64,000 nucleotides of DNA from NCBI GenBank assembly GCA_023055505.1, contig JALIRH010000030.1:6258001-6322000 (forward strand). The letters are read 5' to 3'. The stretch is from Callipepla californica brunnescens. Its lineage: Eukaryota > Chordata > Aves > Galliformes > Odontophoridae. The notes under the pieces are model-generated. The model saw nothing but the letters and a program-made list of their open reading frames with translations. It was not told the origin of the DNA and did not search any database. This document shows positions 32,891 to 46,058 of this stretch, one piece after another (the first letter of the stretch is position 1; every line of letters begins with the position of its first letter). The translations under genes and the position numbers were made by a program.

Positions 32891-35037
32891 CAGCCTGGTA
32901 AACCGTTTAAACCACCATGCCACCACCACAAGGAAAACAACCTATTTTGGCATTTGAAACGCTCCTGTTCCTTCTGAGTGCGCACTGCAGTCATAGCTCT
33001 GAAGGTACTCATATCCACTACAGAAGGTTTACTTTCCCCAAAGCACAGGGAAAGAAGGTACAGGGGGAGAGGAAAAAAGTGATTTTTCCATCCCCTAATG
33101 CAGCTAGACACGGTGTGCGACAAAATATGGGGGGGTGAAATCAGCAGTTAATTTTTAATAATATATCGGTAAGTAAAATGGAAAACCGACCTCACTGTGT
33201 TTGTTTGTTTGTTTGCTTTGTCTAGGAAAGCAAAATCAGCATTTCTGAGAACACAGTCAGATAAGATGAAAATAGACAATAGTGAGAACGCTTCTTGGGA
33301 AAATCTGAAAGGAGAGGGGAAACGCATGAGCAGTGCCATAGGATAGGAATTAATTGGATGCAGTTGAAAAATAAATCATCATTCCAGCTCTTGGTTGGGC
33401 TGCTATCTCATGTTGCTGGGGATTCCCAATCCTCCCAGCTGCTTGCTTCTTCCCCACGCATTTTCCTTGGAGCTGTGTGTTCCTCCAACCCCCAGGGCCC
33501 TGCTCTTCCTCTCCTGCACCACACCAGGCCCCTGCTCCCTGAGATGGAGGAAGCAGCGCTCCTCCATACTGCAAGCATCATCTCCTTGTGGTTCGCAGGG
33601 AGTGCTCAGGGATCCTACAAAGAAACTCACAGCTCCTGAGGACATGGGCAGGCTCCTGCCAGCTTCACCAGCTCACCAAAGTCAAACTCCACTTCCTGCA
33701 AACTGCAGACCAAGCACTGCAGCTTGAGAAGAGCCCAGCAAATGTGATGGCCCTTCTGCGCGAGTTCTTCCAGACGATTTCCAACGTCACAGCAAAGACC
33801 TTCAAGCTCAGAAAAGAGGCAAGCATGCCCTGGAGAGCACTCTGAAACCTCTGTGCTGCGGGGATAAGCTGCTTGTGCACCCTGTGGGTTTGCACTGCCT
33901 TCTGCTCCCACCACCTCCTGAGACATGGGATGCTGCACTTGGGAGAAACAAGCTCAGCTTTTACTACAGCTAGTGGAGCCAAGTAAAGCTTGGTGTCTCA
34001 CAGCTGCTTTGAGCTCCTGTGAAATCTTTTGGGAAGGGGAGTAGAAGCAATGTGCAGCACTGTGAAAAGGAATGACATTGCATGTGTGAAAGAAATGCCT
34101 CCCTGTGATGAAAGCAGTGGACTGGAGTCAGCACCAAAATCAAACTTCCTTTTACCATTCCTCAATCCACAAATTGGTCTTTTATTTTTAGAACAAAAAG
34201 CAAGATGCATTGAGATTTGCTCCAGAACAACTCTCCTACTTTATTCACCCCGTTCCCCTTCAACTACAGGTTATTTTCAGAAAACTTCCACAAGCCACGT
34301 TACTGCTCTCCTGACCCTTGTATTTCATGCGTCACTGCACTCAGAAACTAATAGGAGCTCACCCAAACAGACACACAGAGCATCCGTACACAGCTGATTT
34401 TCCTTAGGAGATGGCATCCAAAAGCTGCTTGCAGGAAGAGCAGAGGAGAAAAGAAGGCATGGTGAGTGAATTTCCTTTGTAAGGAAGGAAAGGCCATCTG
34501 AAACTCCTGGATAAAATCACTTCTGCAGAGGTTTCCAGTGAAGCCATCTCCTTTGCAAACACTTCCTGTGGGGGGAGAAGCATCTGGGTCTCTCTCATGC
34601 TGAGTTCTCCAGCATTCTCAAGGTCTCAGTACTGGGGTCTTTCCGATGAGAAATGAGAAGTCAGCCTTGAGAGAAATTCTTCCTGCAGCACAGACGCTTG
34701 CAGGGCATTCCCCTCACGAGCACTGGGCAACATTCAGTGTGGACAGAGCTCTGGATGAACCTCTTCCTGCGGTGCTGGCATTTCTGTGGTCCCTGCATTG
34801 AGTGGATCCCTTTCTACATGATCCGGGTTCGAGCAGTGGTTGGAGCTCATCTCACCCTTGGGACAATGGAACTGTGTGGTTCAACACCACACACAGCCAC
34901 AGTGGGTAACCAGGCTGTAGCTCTGGTTGAAGCTATTCCATGTCTGGGGCATTGCAGGCTCTGTCTGCAGTGTGCATGTGCTGGTGGGAAACGTGGCTGG
35001 AACTGCTTCTGAGGGTTCTCATATTCTGGAGGTGCTT
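32891..35037. other. KZNF downstream region (unit 2)
   Basis: About 2.1 kb shared with 59,491-61,708. It has two overlapping ORFs on opposite strands near 33,590-33,940 (104 codons on minus, 86 on +). The minus one (with LFSELEGL) stays open in unit 4 but changes residues freely, so I do not call a gene. The last 400-500 bp are the probable 3' untranslated region of the zinc-finger gene. Confidence 0.4.
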
Positions 35038-36659
<1,622 letters not shown>

Positions 36660-36744
36660 TTACTTCAGGGGCTTACACAGTGGCAATTCCCCGCTTATTA
36701 GAGGCTTTCCATTAAGATCCAAAAAAGAATGCACCAGGTATTTT

Positions 36745-37400
36745 GAATCTTACAGGAATCCACGCGTGCAGAGCTGCGCAGCAAGGTCCTCTTGTGCGGT
36801 CCAGAGGGAGAACTGCAGTCCCAGCTGCGCTGTATCACAGAGGTACAAGCGGGCAGCAGAGCACGCTGACCTCCTGTGCTCACTTCCTCCCTGTCCCAGC
36901 TCCAAGCCCTTCGTGTGCCCCCCTCTGCCCAACCCGGGCTGCAACACGCCTGCAAAGTGTTCCTGCTGTCGTTGCAGCCCACCTGGCCCAGCAAAGCTGC
37001 CGTGCCGGGCAGCACATGGAGCCGGGACCAGGGTCCCACCCGGTGCTGCTGGCAGCGTGTGCTCCTCTGCACGAACCACGAAGGGCACCTACCTTGGGTG
37101 CAGAGCAGGCTGCTCCCAGCTCTGTTGCAGGCAACCGGGCTCCTTGGAGTCGCCCAGAGCACAGGATGCCGAGTGCCCTCAGCCCGGAGCTGGCCGCAGG
37201 ACGGCCTTGGTGCACCTCCTGCCACCGCGGTGCTGCCCGGATGGCTTCCAGCCAGGCTCTGGCTGCTTCAGCACAGGCTCCGGTGCCACAGCGAGCACGC
37301 CCCGAGCCGGCTGCCAGGCCTCGGGCAGTTTCACTGCTCATTCTCAGCTCACATCTGCTCCCGGGGGACAGGAGGAGGGGAGGGAGGGGGCAGGGTTGGA
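36745..37400 (-). promoter_or_regulatory. GC-rich promoter and noncoding exon 1 of the KZNF gene (unit 2)
   Basis: Nearly the same as 15,530-16,180, including the minus-strand donor CACCCAAG/GTAGGTG at 37093/37092. Because about 1.6 kb were deleted, this block lies within about 150 bp of the KRAB-A exon, so a transcript from here could splice straight into KRAB-A without a start codon from the lost exon. Confidence 0.5.
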
Positions 37401-38544
37401 GGAAAGGACAGGGGCTGTGTTTTCTTAGCAATTGGGATTAATACATTAGTTCAAGAACCGATATATTAGTTTAACAAAAAGAATGCATATGAGATACGTC
37501 CATAGCTTTCCATTTCAGCTTTTGTGGGTGAACAGTCTTGTTTTCCCTCAGGAATTCTGTACTGGGAACATAACTGAATTTTATTTTCTGCCTCAATGGT
37601 TTTGCCTCACAAGAAGCAACAAATGTTCCCCCATTTTGTTGGGAGAAAATGGTTATGACTTTTCCTGTAGGAATTTGGTGTACAGCCATGACTTGAGGGA
37701 TTTGGCAGACACCATTACCTAGCAATGTGAGGAGGGACAATTTTCCATCATAAAGTGTATTTAGATGAAAGTGTATTCAGACTGCTGTGATGGTTGCAGT
37801 TTGCACCAGCCAAGATAGATGAAGACTGGAAAGAGAAACAATTGTGTGACCACCCCCTCCCTACCTGGGCGGCTCCTATTTTTTCATCATCCCTCTTTCA
37901 GTTCCCTGCACTATGATCACCAATTATTTCCTGTCTCTACTCCTTGTCCTTTCTTGCCTTTGCTTTCTCCATTTCCTCTCTGTTCCCTCCAGTTCCTTAC
38001 TTGTTTTTTGCCTTTCCCTAGCCTCCCTCTCTTTATTTTTATTTTCCCAAAGATTCATCATTAAAACTGGCTCAGCACTCTCTAGTCTTCCACACACATG
38101 TCCTGTCTATGAAAGACCCCATTTCTAAACTTTTATTTTTCCGTCTAATTGCTCCAACCAGTCTTGACTAATTAAGGACTCTGATACCCCTGGTAAATAC
38201 AAAAACCAAATTTCAGTCTCCTATCCAGCTCCACAGGCTTCCAATGCTAACACTGGGTTATTGGGTTTCCTAGATTTCTGCATACAAGGACATTCTTGCT
38301 TCCAATGTGTTCCTGCCCAACCGCCAGGTAACACAGCATTTCACAACAGGAGTCTGCAGTGTCTCTGCCCCAGGATCTTTCTCTGAGCGCTCTGTGAACC
38401 GCCCAGTACGGGATCTTCTTTGACTTCTGCATGCTCCTCTCAGTAAACATGATCTGAGTATTTGCATTTGTTTGACTCCTAAAGTTCATTTGGGATACTG
38501 TACCCTCTGTCTTTCTCCGTGTAGATCTTTCTGCATATTGAGAA
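37401..38544. other. Spacer and leader before Gag-like gene C
   Basis: Homologous to 16,590-16,785 and then to 17,650-18,558, with a private deletion between. Pyrimidine-rich on the + strand at 37,850-38,050. No gene is recognised. Confidence 0.45.
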
Positions 38545-40433
38545 ATGAGCGACAGTGTAGTCACAATGAAAGGTGAAGATGTGTTGTTTGACCTTTTAGA
38601 AAAGCATGGTGCCAGACCCTCGTTAACAGGTGTAGACTGGGCACGGCAAACCTCCAGAGTGTTTCAGACCATATTAATGTTCTGCAAAAGAATGCTCGTA
38701 CCCAAGCTGGAAAAGGAAAGGCATTTATTTGTGCAGCATTGGGTTCTGCTCTAGTTACAGCCATAGAATTCCGTGACCAGCAGCTTAAAACAGAGAACCA
38801 AACTAGAGAGTCACTGCAAGAGTTGGTTAAAACTCTACAGAAACAGATAGAGGAACTCAAAAGGGAATTAGAAAATGAAAAACATAGTTCAGCCCTCTTA
38901 CTAGAGACTTTAAAGGGTAACTGTAAGGATACCAGTGACACTGTTACCCATAGTTTGCCTCAAGAAAAAATCTATCCTCTAGAAGAACTGGAAGGAATAA
39001 AGGCAAGACTAGACAAATTAGAGGCCTGTCCAGCTCCAATACGTCCTTTGATAAAAACTGAATATACCTTTGATAACAGTGAGGATCTAGACCCTCAAAT
39101 GAATGTTAAGGAAATTCCCTTTTCAGCCACTGAACTAGCTAAACTGAAAAGAGATTTTAGCCGTTTTCCAAAAGAATCAGAAACGGAGTTTGTATGGAGA
39201 GTTAGCCTCAGTGGTGGAGACCAAATACTGTTAACTGAAAAAGAAGCTGAAGGTTATTGGGGACCAGGAGTATTTTTAACTACTGTCAACAATCTTGCTC
39301 CTTGGTCCCTAACACAGAGAGCTGCCTACTGGGCAGGTGGTCTTAACCCTCTAGAAAGGGGAGACCCCCTTGCCATTACTGGGACAGTTGATCAATTAGT
39401 GGAAAGCGTTCAAAAGGCTGCTTGCCTGCAAATGATGTATGATAGAAAGCTGCAGCCACACCATGAATCCCCTATGATGATGCCTGTTGATCCTGAGAGA
39501 ATGACCCCTCTTATCAGGGGGCTTCCGGAATTGCTGAAACCTATAGGTATACAACTGCAAGGAAAAATACAGGCTATGCCTCAAGGAGAAAGAATTCAGG
39601 CAGCATTAGAAGGAGCTGCAACCCCTGACCACTTGCAGTCAGGGTACAAAGCATGGACGTGGGGGGGAGGTTGCCCAAGAATTAATTAATTGTGTTAGAA
39701 AATATGGACCAGTGACTTCTTCCAACAGTAAATTTGAGACAAAGGGAGTAAGGTGCACAGTGGCCAATTTGGCCCCTCCCCTATCTAATCGGGAGAGCAA
39801 CAGATTTAAAAGGGTCTCACTTTCAGTGAAAGCATGTGGGCAAAATATAGATCATAAACGTAACAGTTTTTGGACTCTGGGCCAACAGAAGGGCATTCCG
39901 CGAGAATTAATGGATGGTTTATCTACAGACAAGTTAGAGGAGTTAGTTAGTGGGTGGCCAGAACAAAAGTCCAAAAGAAGTGACACTCCACCTCCGAGGG
40001 CCCCCAGCTTTGGAATCAGCACGGGCACTAGGACTGCAGGAAAACTGATTCCCTCACCCCTCTCAGTTGAGTGGGGGGAAGGAGGGTGGATGTACATTAG
40101 GAAACTTAGAACGAAAGGAAACGACCTGTTATATACGCTTAGAAGGCTAAGGATGCCTGGGAAAAGGAATGTAAAAGTACCAGTCATCGGATTATTCCCT
40201 CATTTGAACCACATTAACAAGCCCCAACAGGGCAGGCCTATGTCCTGTTTTGTTTTGCAGAAGACCCCCGTTGAACCTTGACTGAACACAGAAAGGCAGA
40301 CAGCTGACTTTAATCATTTGTGTTCTGGGACAAATACTGAAGATGTGATCATACTAGAACGCTGAATACACCTCTTGATTACACTGTGTGTTTTGGTTGC
40401 ATAGTATCATGTGTGGGTGCTGTCTTTTGGTCT
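38405..40433. repeat. Segmental duplication unit 3 (stub)
   Basis: Only the Gag leader, the type II Gag-like region and about 150 bp beyond it are present. Homology to units 1, 2 and 4 stops abruptly near 40,433, after the sequence ending tgctgtcttttggtct. The next base belongs to a minus-strand ERV fragment. Confidence 0.85.
38545..40281 (+). pseudogene. Gag-like ERV gene, type II (unit 3)
   Basis: Same architecture as 18559-20295 with fewer breaks. One frame covers 38,545-38,754. After a frameshift near 38,700, a 317-codon frame (38,739-39,689) spans the coiled coil and the ETEFVWR capsid-like region. The extra G near 39,663 shifts the frame again, and a last frame (39,712-40,281) runs without a stop through the basic C-terminal part to TGA. 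It therefore shows the C-terminal end of this Gag family best. It lacks the internal TGA of unit 2 and the TGA of units 1 and 4. Confidence 0.7.
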
Positions 40434-41534
40434 CCTTTACAGCTACTAGTACTCGTTCCCAGAGGGTAGCAACTCCACTCAAACATCTACTAATCCCTCT
40501 GTCAATAGCTGTGTCTCGAGCAATGCTTCCCAGTTGGCGGGCTTCATTGCCATCTAGGGACACGCTGCTGGCACCGTTGTCCCAACACCGCAGCAACCAG
40601 GTGACAATAGGTTCATTTGAGCGCCATACAAACTCCTTTCTTGAACCCTGGATTTCAGTCATCTTTAGGGGCCGACGAATAGTGGTAATGGTGATTTCTT
40701 CATTATCACTGTCGTCTCCATGTCTCACACTTTTCTTAGTGGCCTTTTTAGGTGGTGGTGGTGGTGAGGAGGGCCCCTCACCTGGATCTTTTTCTTTTTT
40801 CTCTGCTTCTTCTTTCTCTTCTAGCTGCGAGGACACTCGTTTCCATTTCTGGCCTTCCACAGGGGCAACCGACACGGATGCCAGTGCTTCCTGTGACTGG
40901 TCACGTTTAACCTCAAGGTTTTCATTTTTGCTCTGAACCTCGGTTTGGAAACCATTTCTCTCCAGAATATCAATTATAGCTCGATAAGCACAGCCAAGCC
41001 CCAAACAGTCCGTTCCTTCTCAGATCTCCCTGAGTCACATGACTCCTGACCTAAACACTCACTGAATTTCTCAGGATCCCGCAGGTGCTCAAGATCAAAA
41101 TCACACAGCACCGGGGGTCCCCACGCTTCTAATTTCTTTCCTATTTTTTCCCACCTTCCCTGCCATTCAACACTCTCTGGTTCTGAGGAAGGCTTCCTCC
41201 ACTGGATGTAAATTACTGTTGCAAAGAGTACATTCAGAAAAACAGATAACACAATTGCCAGGCTGACATCTTGAACATAGGTAAAAACCTGAAAAGAGTA
41301 CCTGGAAACCAATCCAAATGCCTTATGATCTGTCATATTAACCAGGGCATTTAGGCAGGAGGGGGGTAACCCCATCAGCACACTAAAGCAGCTGTATGCA
41401 TATATGACTCCGGTGCTGAACATGAGGAGCTTAAAAAGACGCCAACATGCTCCAAGGTACATGAAAACACTTAGTCCACTCAGCACCAGTTTTACAGTGG
41501 GGTACAAATACTGCATTGCCCGCATCCTCCACCA
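40434..41534 (-). pseudogene. Second ERV Gag, polytopic N-terminus, truncated
   Basis: Minus-strand frame directly after a primer-binding site. It can start at an ATG inside that site (41525) or at the next in-frame ATG (41516). Counting from the latter, hydrophobic segments lie at about residues 7-27, 28-50 and 84-105, followed by a polar region with WGPPVLCDFDLEHL. The frame ends at 40,974. An overlapping frame resumes near 41,004 with a charged, proline-rich stretch, then the KEFVWR motif and a helical region, and is cut at the junction near 40,433. KEFVWR echoes ETEFVWR of the other Gag-like genes, suggesting a related capsid. Membrane segments at a Gag N-terminus are unusual. The Gag call rests on position and motif. 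Confidence 0.65.
41517..41534 (-). promoter_or_regulatory. tRNA-Ala primer-binding site
   Basis: Read on the minus strand, TGGTGGAGGATGCGGGCA is complementary to the 3' 18 bases (with CCA) of a vertebrate tRNA-Ala, to my recollection. It lies six bases after the LTR end, as a retroviral primer-binding site should. It includes an ATG in frame with the Gag that follows. Confidence 0.75.
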
Positions 41535-41540
41535 ATAATG

Positions 41541-41949
41541 TGTCACGGTGTTATCCGTGACAGTAACCCAAGGGGAACCGAGAAGGGAAAGAGAAAGGGA
41601 AGGGAAAAAAAACTGCCCCGTCAGTGGCCGCTCGGCCGCCTCAGCAGAGCCGCGTGCTCCGGGGGGAGGGAGAAGCAGAGGGAATAGATGGGTGTGTAAA
41701 GAAAACAATGGCACGATCTGAGAAGGAACGGTAACTTTACTAAATCTAATAAAATTGAACAATTGAGAGAGAGAGACAAAATTCCAAACCAGAAAACTGG
41801 GAGCTTACGTTACACGTGCTGAATTCCTCATGGCAGTCCCGAGAGCGCCCAACCAAAAAGCGCGGGCCTGGCGTCTGGTGCGGAGCCCTTCACTGCCTGC
41901 ATGATGTTCTGATGTGGCATACTGGCATCAAAACCACTAAACCACAACA
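41541..41949 (-). mobile_element. ERV 5' LTR of the tRNA-Ala element
   Basis: 409 bp, from TGTTGTGGTTTAGTGG (41949, minus) to CACCGTGACA (41541). The first part aligns loosely with the other LTR starts (ccacatcagaacatcatgca). There are a CT/GA stretch near 41,766-41,775 and a C-rich tail. The 3' end can fold on itself (TGTCACGGTGTTATCCGTGACA on +). The 3' LTR is absent because the element is cut at 40,433. Confidence 0.75.
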
Positions 41950-41956
41950 GTACCTT

Positions 41957-42345
41957 CTGGAGTTGCCTGGAGTGATATTTATTTTTGATAATTTAGATGT
42001 GAGTGCCTCTCCAGAAAGATCACTCCACATATTGAACCTTAACTTTGTGAAATTTGAATCTCTTTCCTGTGTGTGCCTCCTGGAGTTGTGAGGAGTGATA
42101 ACTGTGATAATTTGGTCATTTAGACATGTGTACCTCTCCAGGAAGAATCACTCCGCATACTGAAACTTAGCTGTGTTTGTGGGAACTTTAAGTAGAGTTG
42201 ATCCTTTTCCTGCGTGCACCTCCTGGAGTTGCGAGGAGTGATTATTTGATCATTTTAACGTGAGCACCTCTCCAGGAAGATCACTCTACACATTGAAACT
42301 TAACTTTGTCTCTGGAACTGTTTATGTGTGTGCCTTTTGGGAACT
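41957..42345. repeat. Three-copy tandem repeat, 120-145 bp units
   Basis: Copies start at 41,957, 42,080 and 42,223 with ctggagttg. Each has a GGAGTGAT block, a ccaggaagatcactc block and a cattgaaacttaactttgt-like block. It lies between the LTR and unit 4 and is seen nowhere else in the window. No ORF spans it. Confidence 0.75.
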
Positions 42346-42633
42346 TATTGAGTAATTCTGGGACCCGTGAAGATTATTGTGCATTCTCGAAACGTAAGGG
42401 TTCCTCCTAACTTAGGTGTGGGGTTTGAAGTTTGTTTTTTTTTCTCTGTGTGGCTTCACAGGGAAGTGAGAAGTGATTTACGTATTAGCATTTCCTTTGA
42501 TCTTCTTTGACTTTTGCATGCTCCTCTCAGTAAACAGAGGAGCAATCTGAGCATTTGCATTTGTTTGACTCGAAATTTTGGATACTGTATCCTCTCTCTC
42601 TTTCTCCGTGTAGATTTTTCTGCATATTGAGAA

Positions 42634-44404
42634 ATGAGCGACAGTGTAGCCACAATGAAAGATGATGTGTTATCTGAACTTTTAGAAAAGCACGGTGCCA
42701 GGCCCTCGTTAACAGGGGTAGACTGGGCACGGCAGAACTGGCATAACTTGCAGAGTGGCAGTGTTTCAGACCGTATTAGTGTTCTGCAAAAGAATGTTCA
42801 TAAACGAGCTGGAAAAGGTAAAGCATTTATTTGTGCTGTACTGGGTTCGGCTCTGGTTGCAGCCATAGGATTCCATGACCAGGAGCTTAAAGCAGAGAGT
42901 CAAGCTTTACAAGCATTGCAGGAATCAGTTAAAGTAAGTCAGGAATTGATAAAAGCTCTGCAAAATCAAATTGTAAACCTAGAAGAGCAATTGGAAAGGG
43001 AAAAACATAATTCTAATCTGTTGCAAATGGTTTTAAGGGAAGTGTTAACGGGTAAGGATGCTAGTGATACTAGTGCACCTCAAGAGAAGACATATTCAAG
43101 GGAGGAATTGCAAGGTACAAAGGCAAATATTGACAAATTAGAAGCTCCCCCAGCTCGGTTGTGTCCTTTAATAAAAACTGAGTATTTATACGATAATGGT
43201 GAGGATTTAGATCCGCAAATAAACATTAAAGAAACCCCTTTCTCAGCCACTGAACTAGCAAAACTGAAAAGAGATTTTAGCCGCTCTCCAAAAGAATCAG
43301 AAACGGAGTTTGTATGGAGAGTTAGTCTCAGTGGTGGAGACCAAATGCTGTTAACTGAAAAAGAAGCTGAAGGTTATTGGGGACCAGGAGTATTTTTAAC
43401 TACTGTCAACAATTGTGCTCCCTGGTCCCTAACACAGAGAGCTGCCTATTGGGCAGGTGGTCTTAACCCTCTAGAAAGGGGAGACCCCCTTGCCATTACT
43501 GGGACAGTTGATCAATTAGTGGAAAGTGTTCAAAAGGCTGCTTGTCTGCAAATGATGTATGATAGAAAGCTGCAGCCACACCATGAATCCCCTATGATGA
43601 TGCCTGTTGATCCTGAGAGAATGACCCCTCTTATCAGGGGATTTCCGGAATCGCTGAAACCCTTAGGCATACAATTGCAAGGAAGGTTACAGGATATGTC
43701 TCAAGGAGAAAGAACCTGGGCAGCATTAGAAGGAACCACAACCTCTAATCGTGTGCAGTCAGGGTACAAAGCATGGACGTGGGGGGAGGTTGCTCAAGAA
43801 TTAATTAATTGTGTGAGAAAATATGGACCAGTGATTTCTTTCACCAGCAAATCTGAGACAAATTGAATGAGGTGTGCAGAGGCCAATTTGACCCCTCCCC
43901 TATCCAACCAGGACCACAACAGATTTAAAAGGGTCTCATTTTCAGTGAAAGCAAGTGGGAGAAATATAAATCATAAACGTAATAGTTCTTGGATGCTGGG
44001 CAGGCAGAGGGGCATTCCACGAGAATTAATGGATGGATTATCTACAGACAAGTTAGAGGAGTTAGTTAGTGGGTGGCCAGAACAAAAGCCCAAAAGAAGT
44101 GACACTCCACCTCCGAGGGCCCCCAACTTTGGAATCAGCACGGGCACAAAGACCGCAGGAAAACTGATTCCCTCACCCCTCTCAAGTGTGTGAGGGGGGG
44201 AAAGGAGGGTGGATGTACATTAGGAAACTTAGAACGAAAGGAAATGACCTGTTAAATACGCTTAGAAGGCTAAGGATGCCTGGGAAAAGGAATGTAAAAG
44301 TACCAGTCATCGGATTATTCCCTCATTTGAACCACATTAACAAGCCCCAACAGGGCAGGCCTATGTCCTGTTTTGTTTTGCAGAAGACCCCCGTTGGACC
44401 TTGA
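42634..44404 (+). pseudogene. Gag-like ERV gene, type I (unit 4)
   Basis: The 410-codon ORF (42634-43866) encodes exactly the same protein as 137-1369. The same TGA ends it, and the same frames follow (43,867-44,193 and 44,186-44,404). Only a few silent differences are seen, such as gagaag for gagaaa near 43,086. This points to a very recent copy or gene conversion. Confidence 0.7.
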
Positions 44405-44580
44405 CTGAACACAGAAAGGCAGACAGCTGACTTTAATCATTTGTGTTCTGGGACAAATACTGAAGATGTGATCATACTAGAACGCTGAATACACCTCTTG
44501 ATTACACTGTGTGTTTTGGTTGCATAGTATCATGTGTGGGTGCTGTCTTTTGGTCTGTTAAACTTCACACTTGGGTTTGA

Positions 44581-45278
44581 TTTTTCAAAGGTTTTGCTGA
44601 CTTACTGGCTACTCCCTGCGCAGTAATGCCACTCCTTTTGATCCTTTCTTCTACCCCTTTTTATCAAACTGATTATGATTTGCATGTAACTCCGCTATGG
44701 TGTTTCCAACTTCCTAATAAATTTGGAAATCAACCTAGGGACCCATCTCATATCTGTCAGATGTGGTCACCAAAAGAAACCCATTCTGTTATTGATGCTT
44801 TTTAGTGTCAGAGAGATGTTTACTGTAACACCAGTCCAGGAGTTCCATCCAAAACATGGTTGTTGGAAGGTGTTCTATGTTTTGTCAAGTGTATGTTTCT
44901 CTAATGTTTTCTATTATGGGATGTCCTAAACACACTATCCCATTAAAGTTCTATACACTATAACAATACTTGAACTTGCCAAACTAGTATCTATCTATCT
45001 GTCTATCTGTCTGCTTTTCAATCGCTTTTAAGATGCTCAAATGACAACTCTGGTCATATTTAATCTTGAAGCAACAGGCAGTGTTGCAGTGTGGTGAAAT
45101 TATACCTTTGCTCAGCCTATTAGAAAACATGTTTGTTCCACCTATAGTCCTGGCAAAACACCAAATCAACTTTGAAAACATTACATGGCAAATCCCAAAA
45201 GAATACTATTCACAGAAGATAGTGAGGAAGATAGTATATTTTGCTAGGCTTATCAGCATGGTAAACAGACAATCGGTT
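44581..45278 (+). pseudogene. Env-like remnant (unit 4)
   Basis: Counterpart of 2084-2780 with the same stops. The TCTA/TCTG repeat near 44,990-45,013 differs in length and order from unit 1. Confidence 0.35.
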
Positions 45279-45592
45279 AAAAAAAAAAAAAAAAAAGTAA
45301 AGAAATAAAAGAGGCTTACATTTTGCAGATTGTCAAGGATCACTGATAACTCCACAGGAGAGGGATCTCCAACGAGATATTATTCCCTAGGGGTGGTCAG
45401 CCCTTAAATGGGGTCTGGGATAGGTGGAGCCAGACTCTCCCCCTTCTAGTCACACAGGTACACTGCCTTCACCTGTGCTCCAGCGACTGACTCAGTGCTC
45501 ACCTCAGGTGATCCATCAGGTCTTGATTCAACATTTCCCATACAAGGGAGATGGTCATTATGGTCATAATGAGGACCAAATCTTATGAAACG

Positions 45593-46058
45593 TGTCCTGG
45601 TTTTATGATTTGTATTGGTATTCCGCACCATAACATCATGTAGTGCATTGAGAATTAAAGAGTTAATGCTGCAGAACCGTGGATCACCGACAGTTCCAGG
45701 TATACCTGTCTCAGGAGAGAAGAAGAATGACGTTAAGCAGAGGACTTTGAATTGTTTTGTATTTTTATGTTTTTTCTGCTCAGAGACTGAGTGCCACGAG
45801 ATGCTCTCATTCCTTTGGGGATCAACCCAGCTGCGGATGCTCACTGCAATCTCACTGTCAGTGTTTAGTGTAAGGCCTTTGGTTTATTGGACCCTCGCTC
45901 TTGCTCATTCTATTTGATTTATTGCTTTCAATTACAACTATATTGTGTATATTGTATTATATGTATGTTGTATTATATTGTGCTAATTTGTTTTCCGATA
46001 TCTTCTTTAGTAAATTAGTATTTCTCCTCAGATCATTGCCGCTATCTTCATTCTAGGC
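45593..46058 (+). mobile_element. ERV LTR, 3'-truncated (unit 4)
   Basis: Begins TGTCCTGGTTTTATGATT and ends at the same cattctaggcc junction as the unit 1 copy (3095-3560), so the two share the further deletion not seen in unit 2. Confidence 0.75.

Noticed and set aside
33588..33938. Overlapping ORFs on both strands, also at 60,207-60,530
   Set aside because: Both strands are open over the same stretch, replacement differences between the copies are frequent, and no start, splice or domain evidence supports either.
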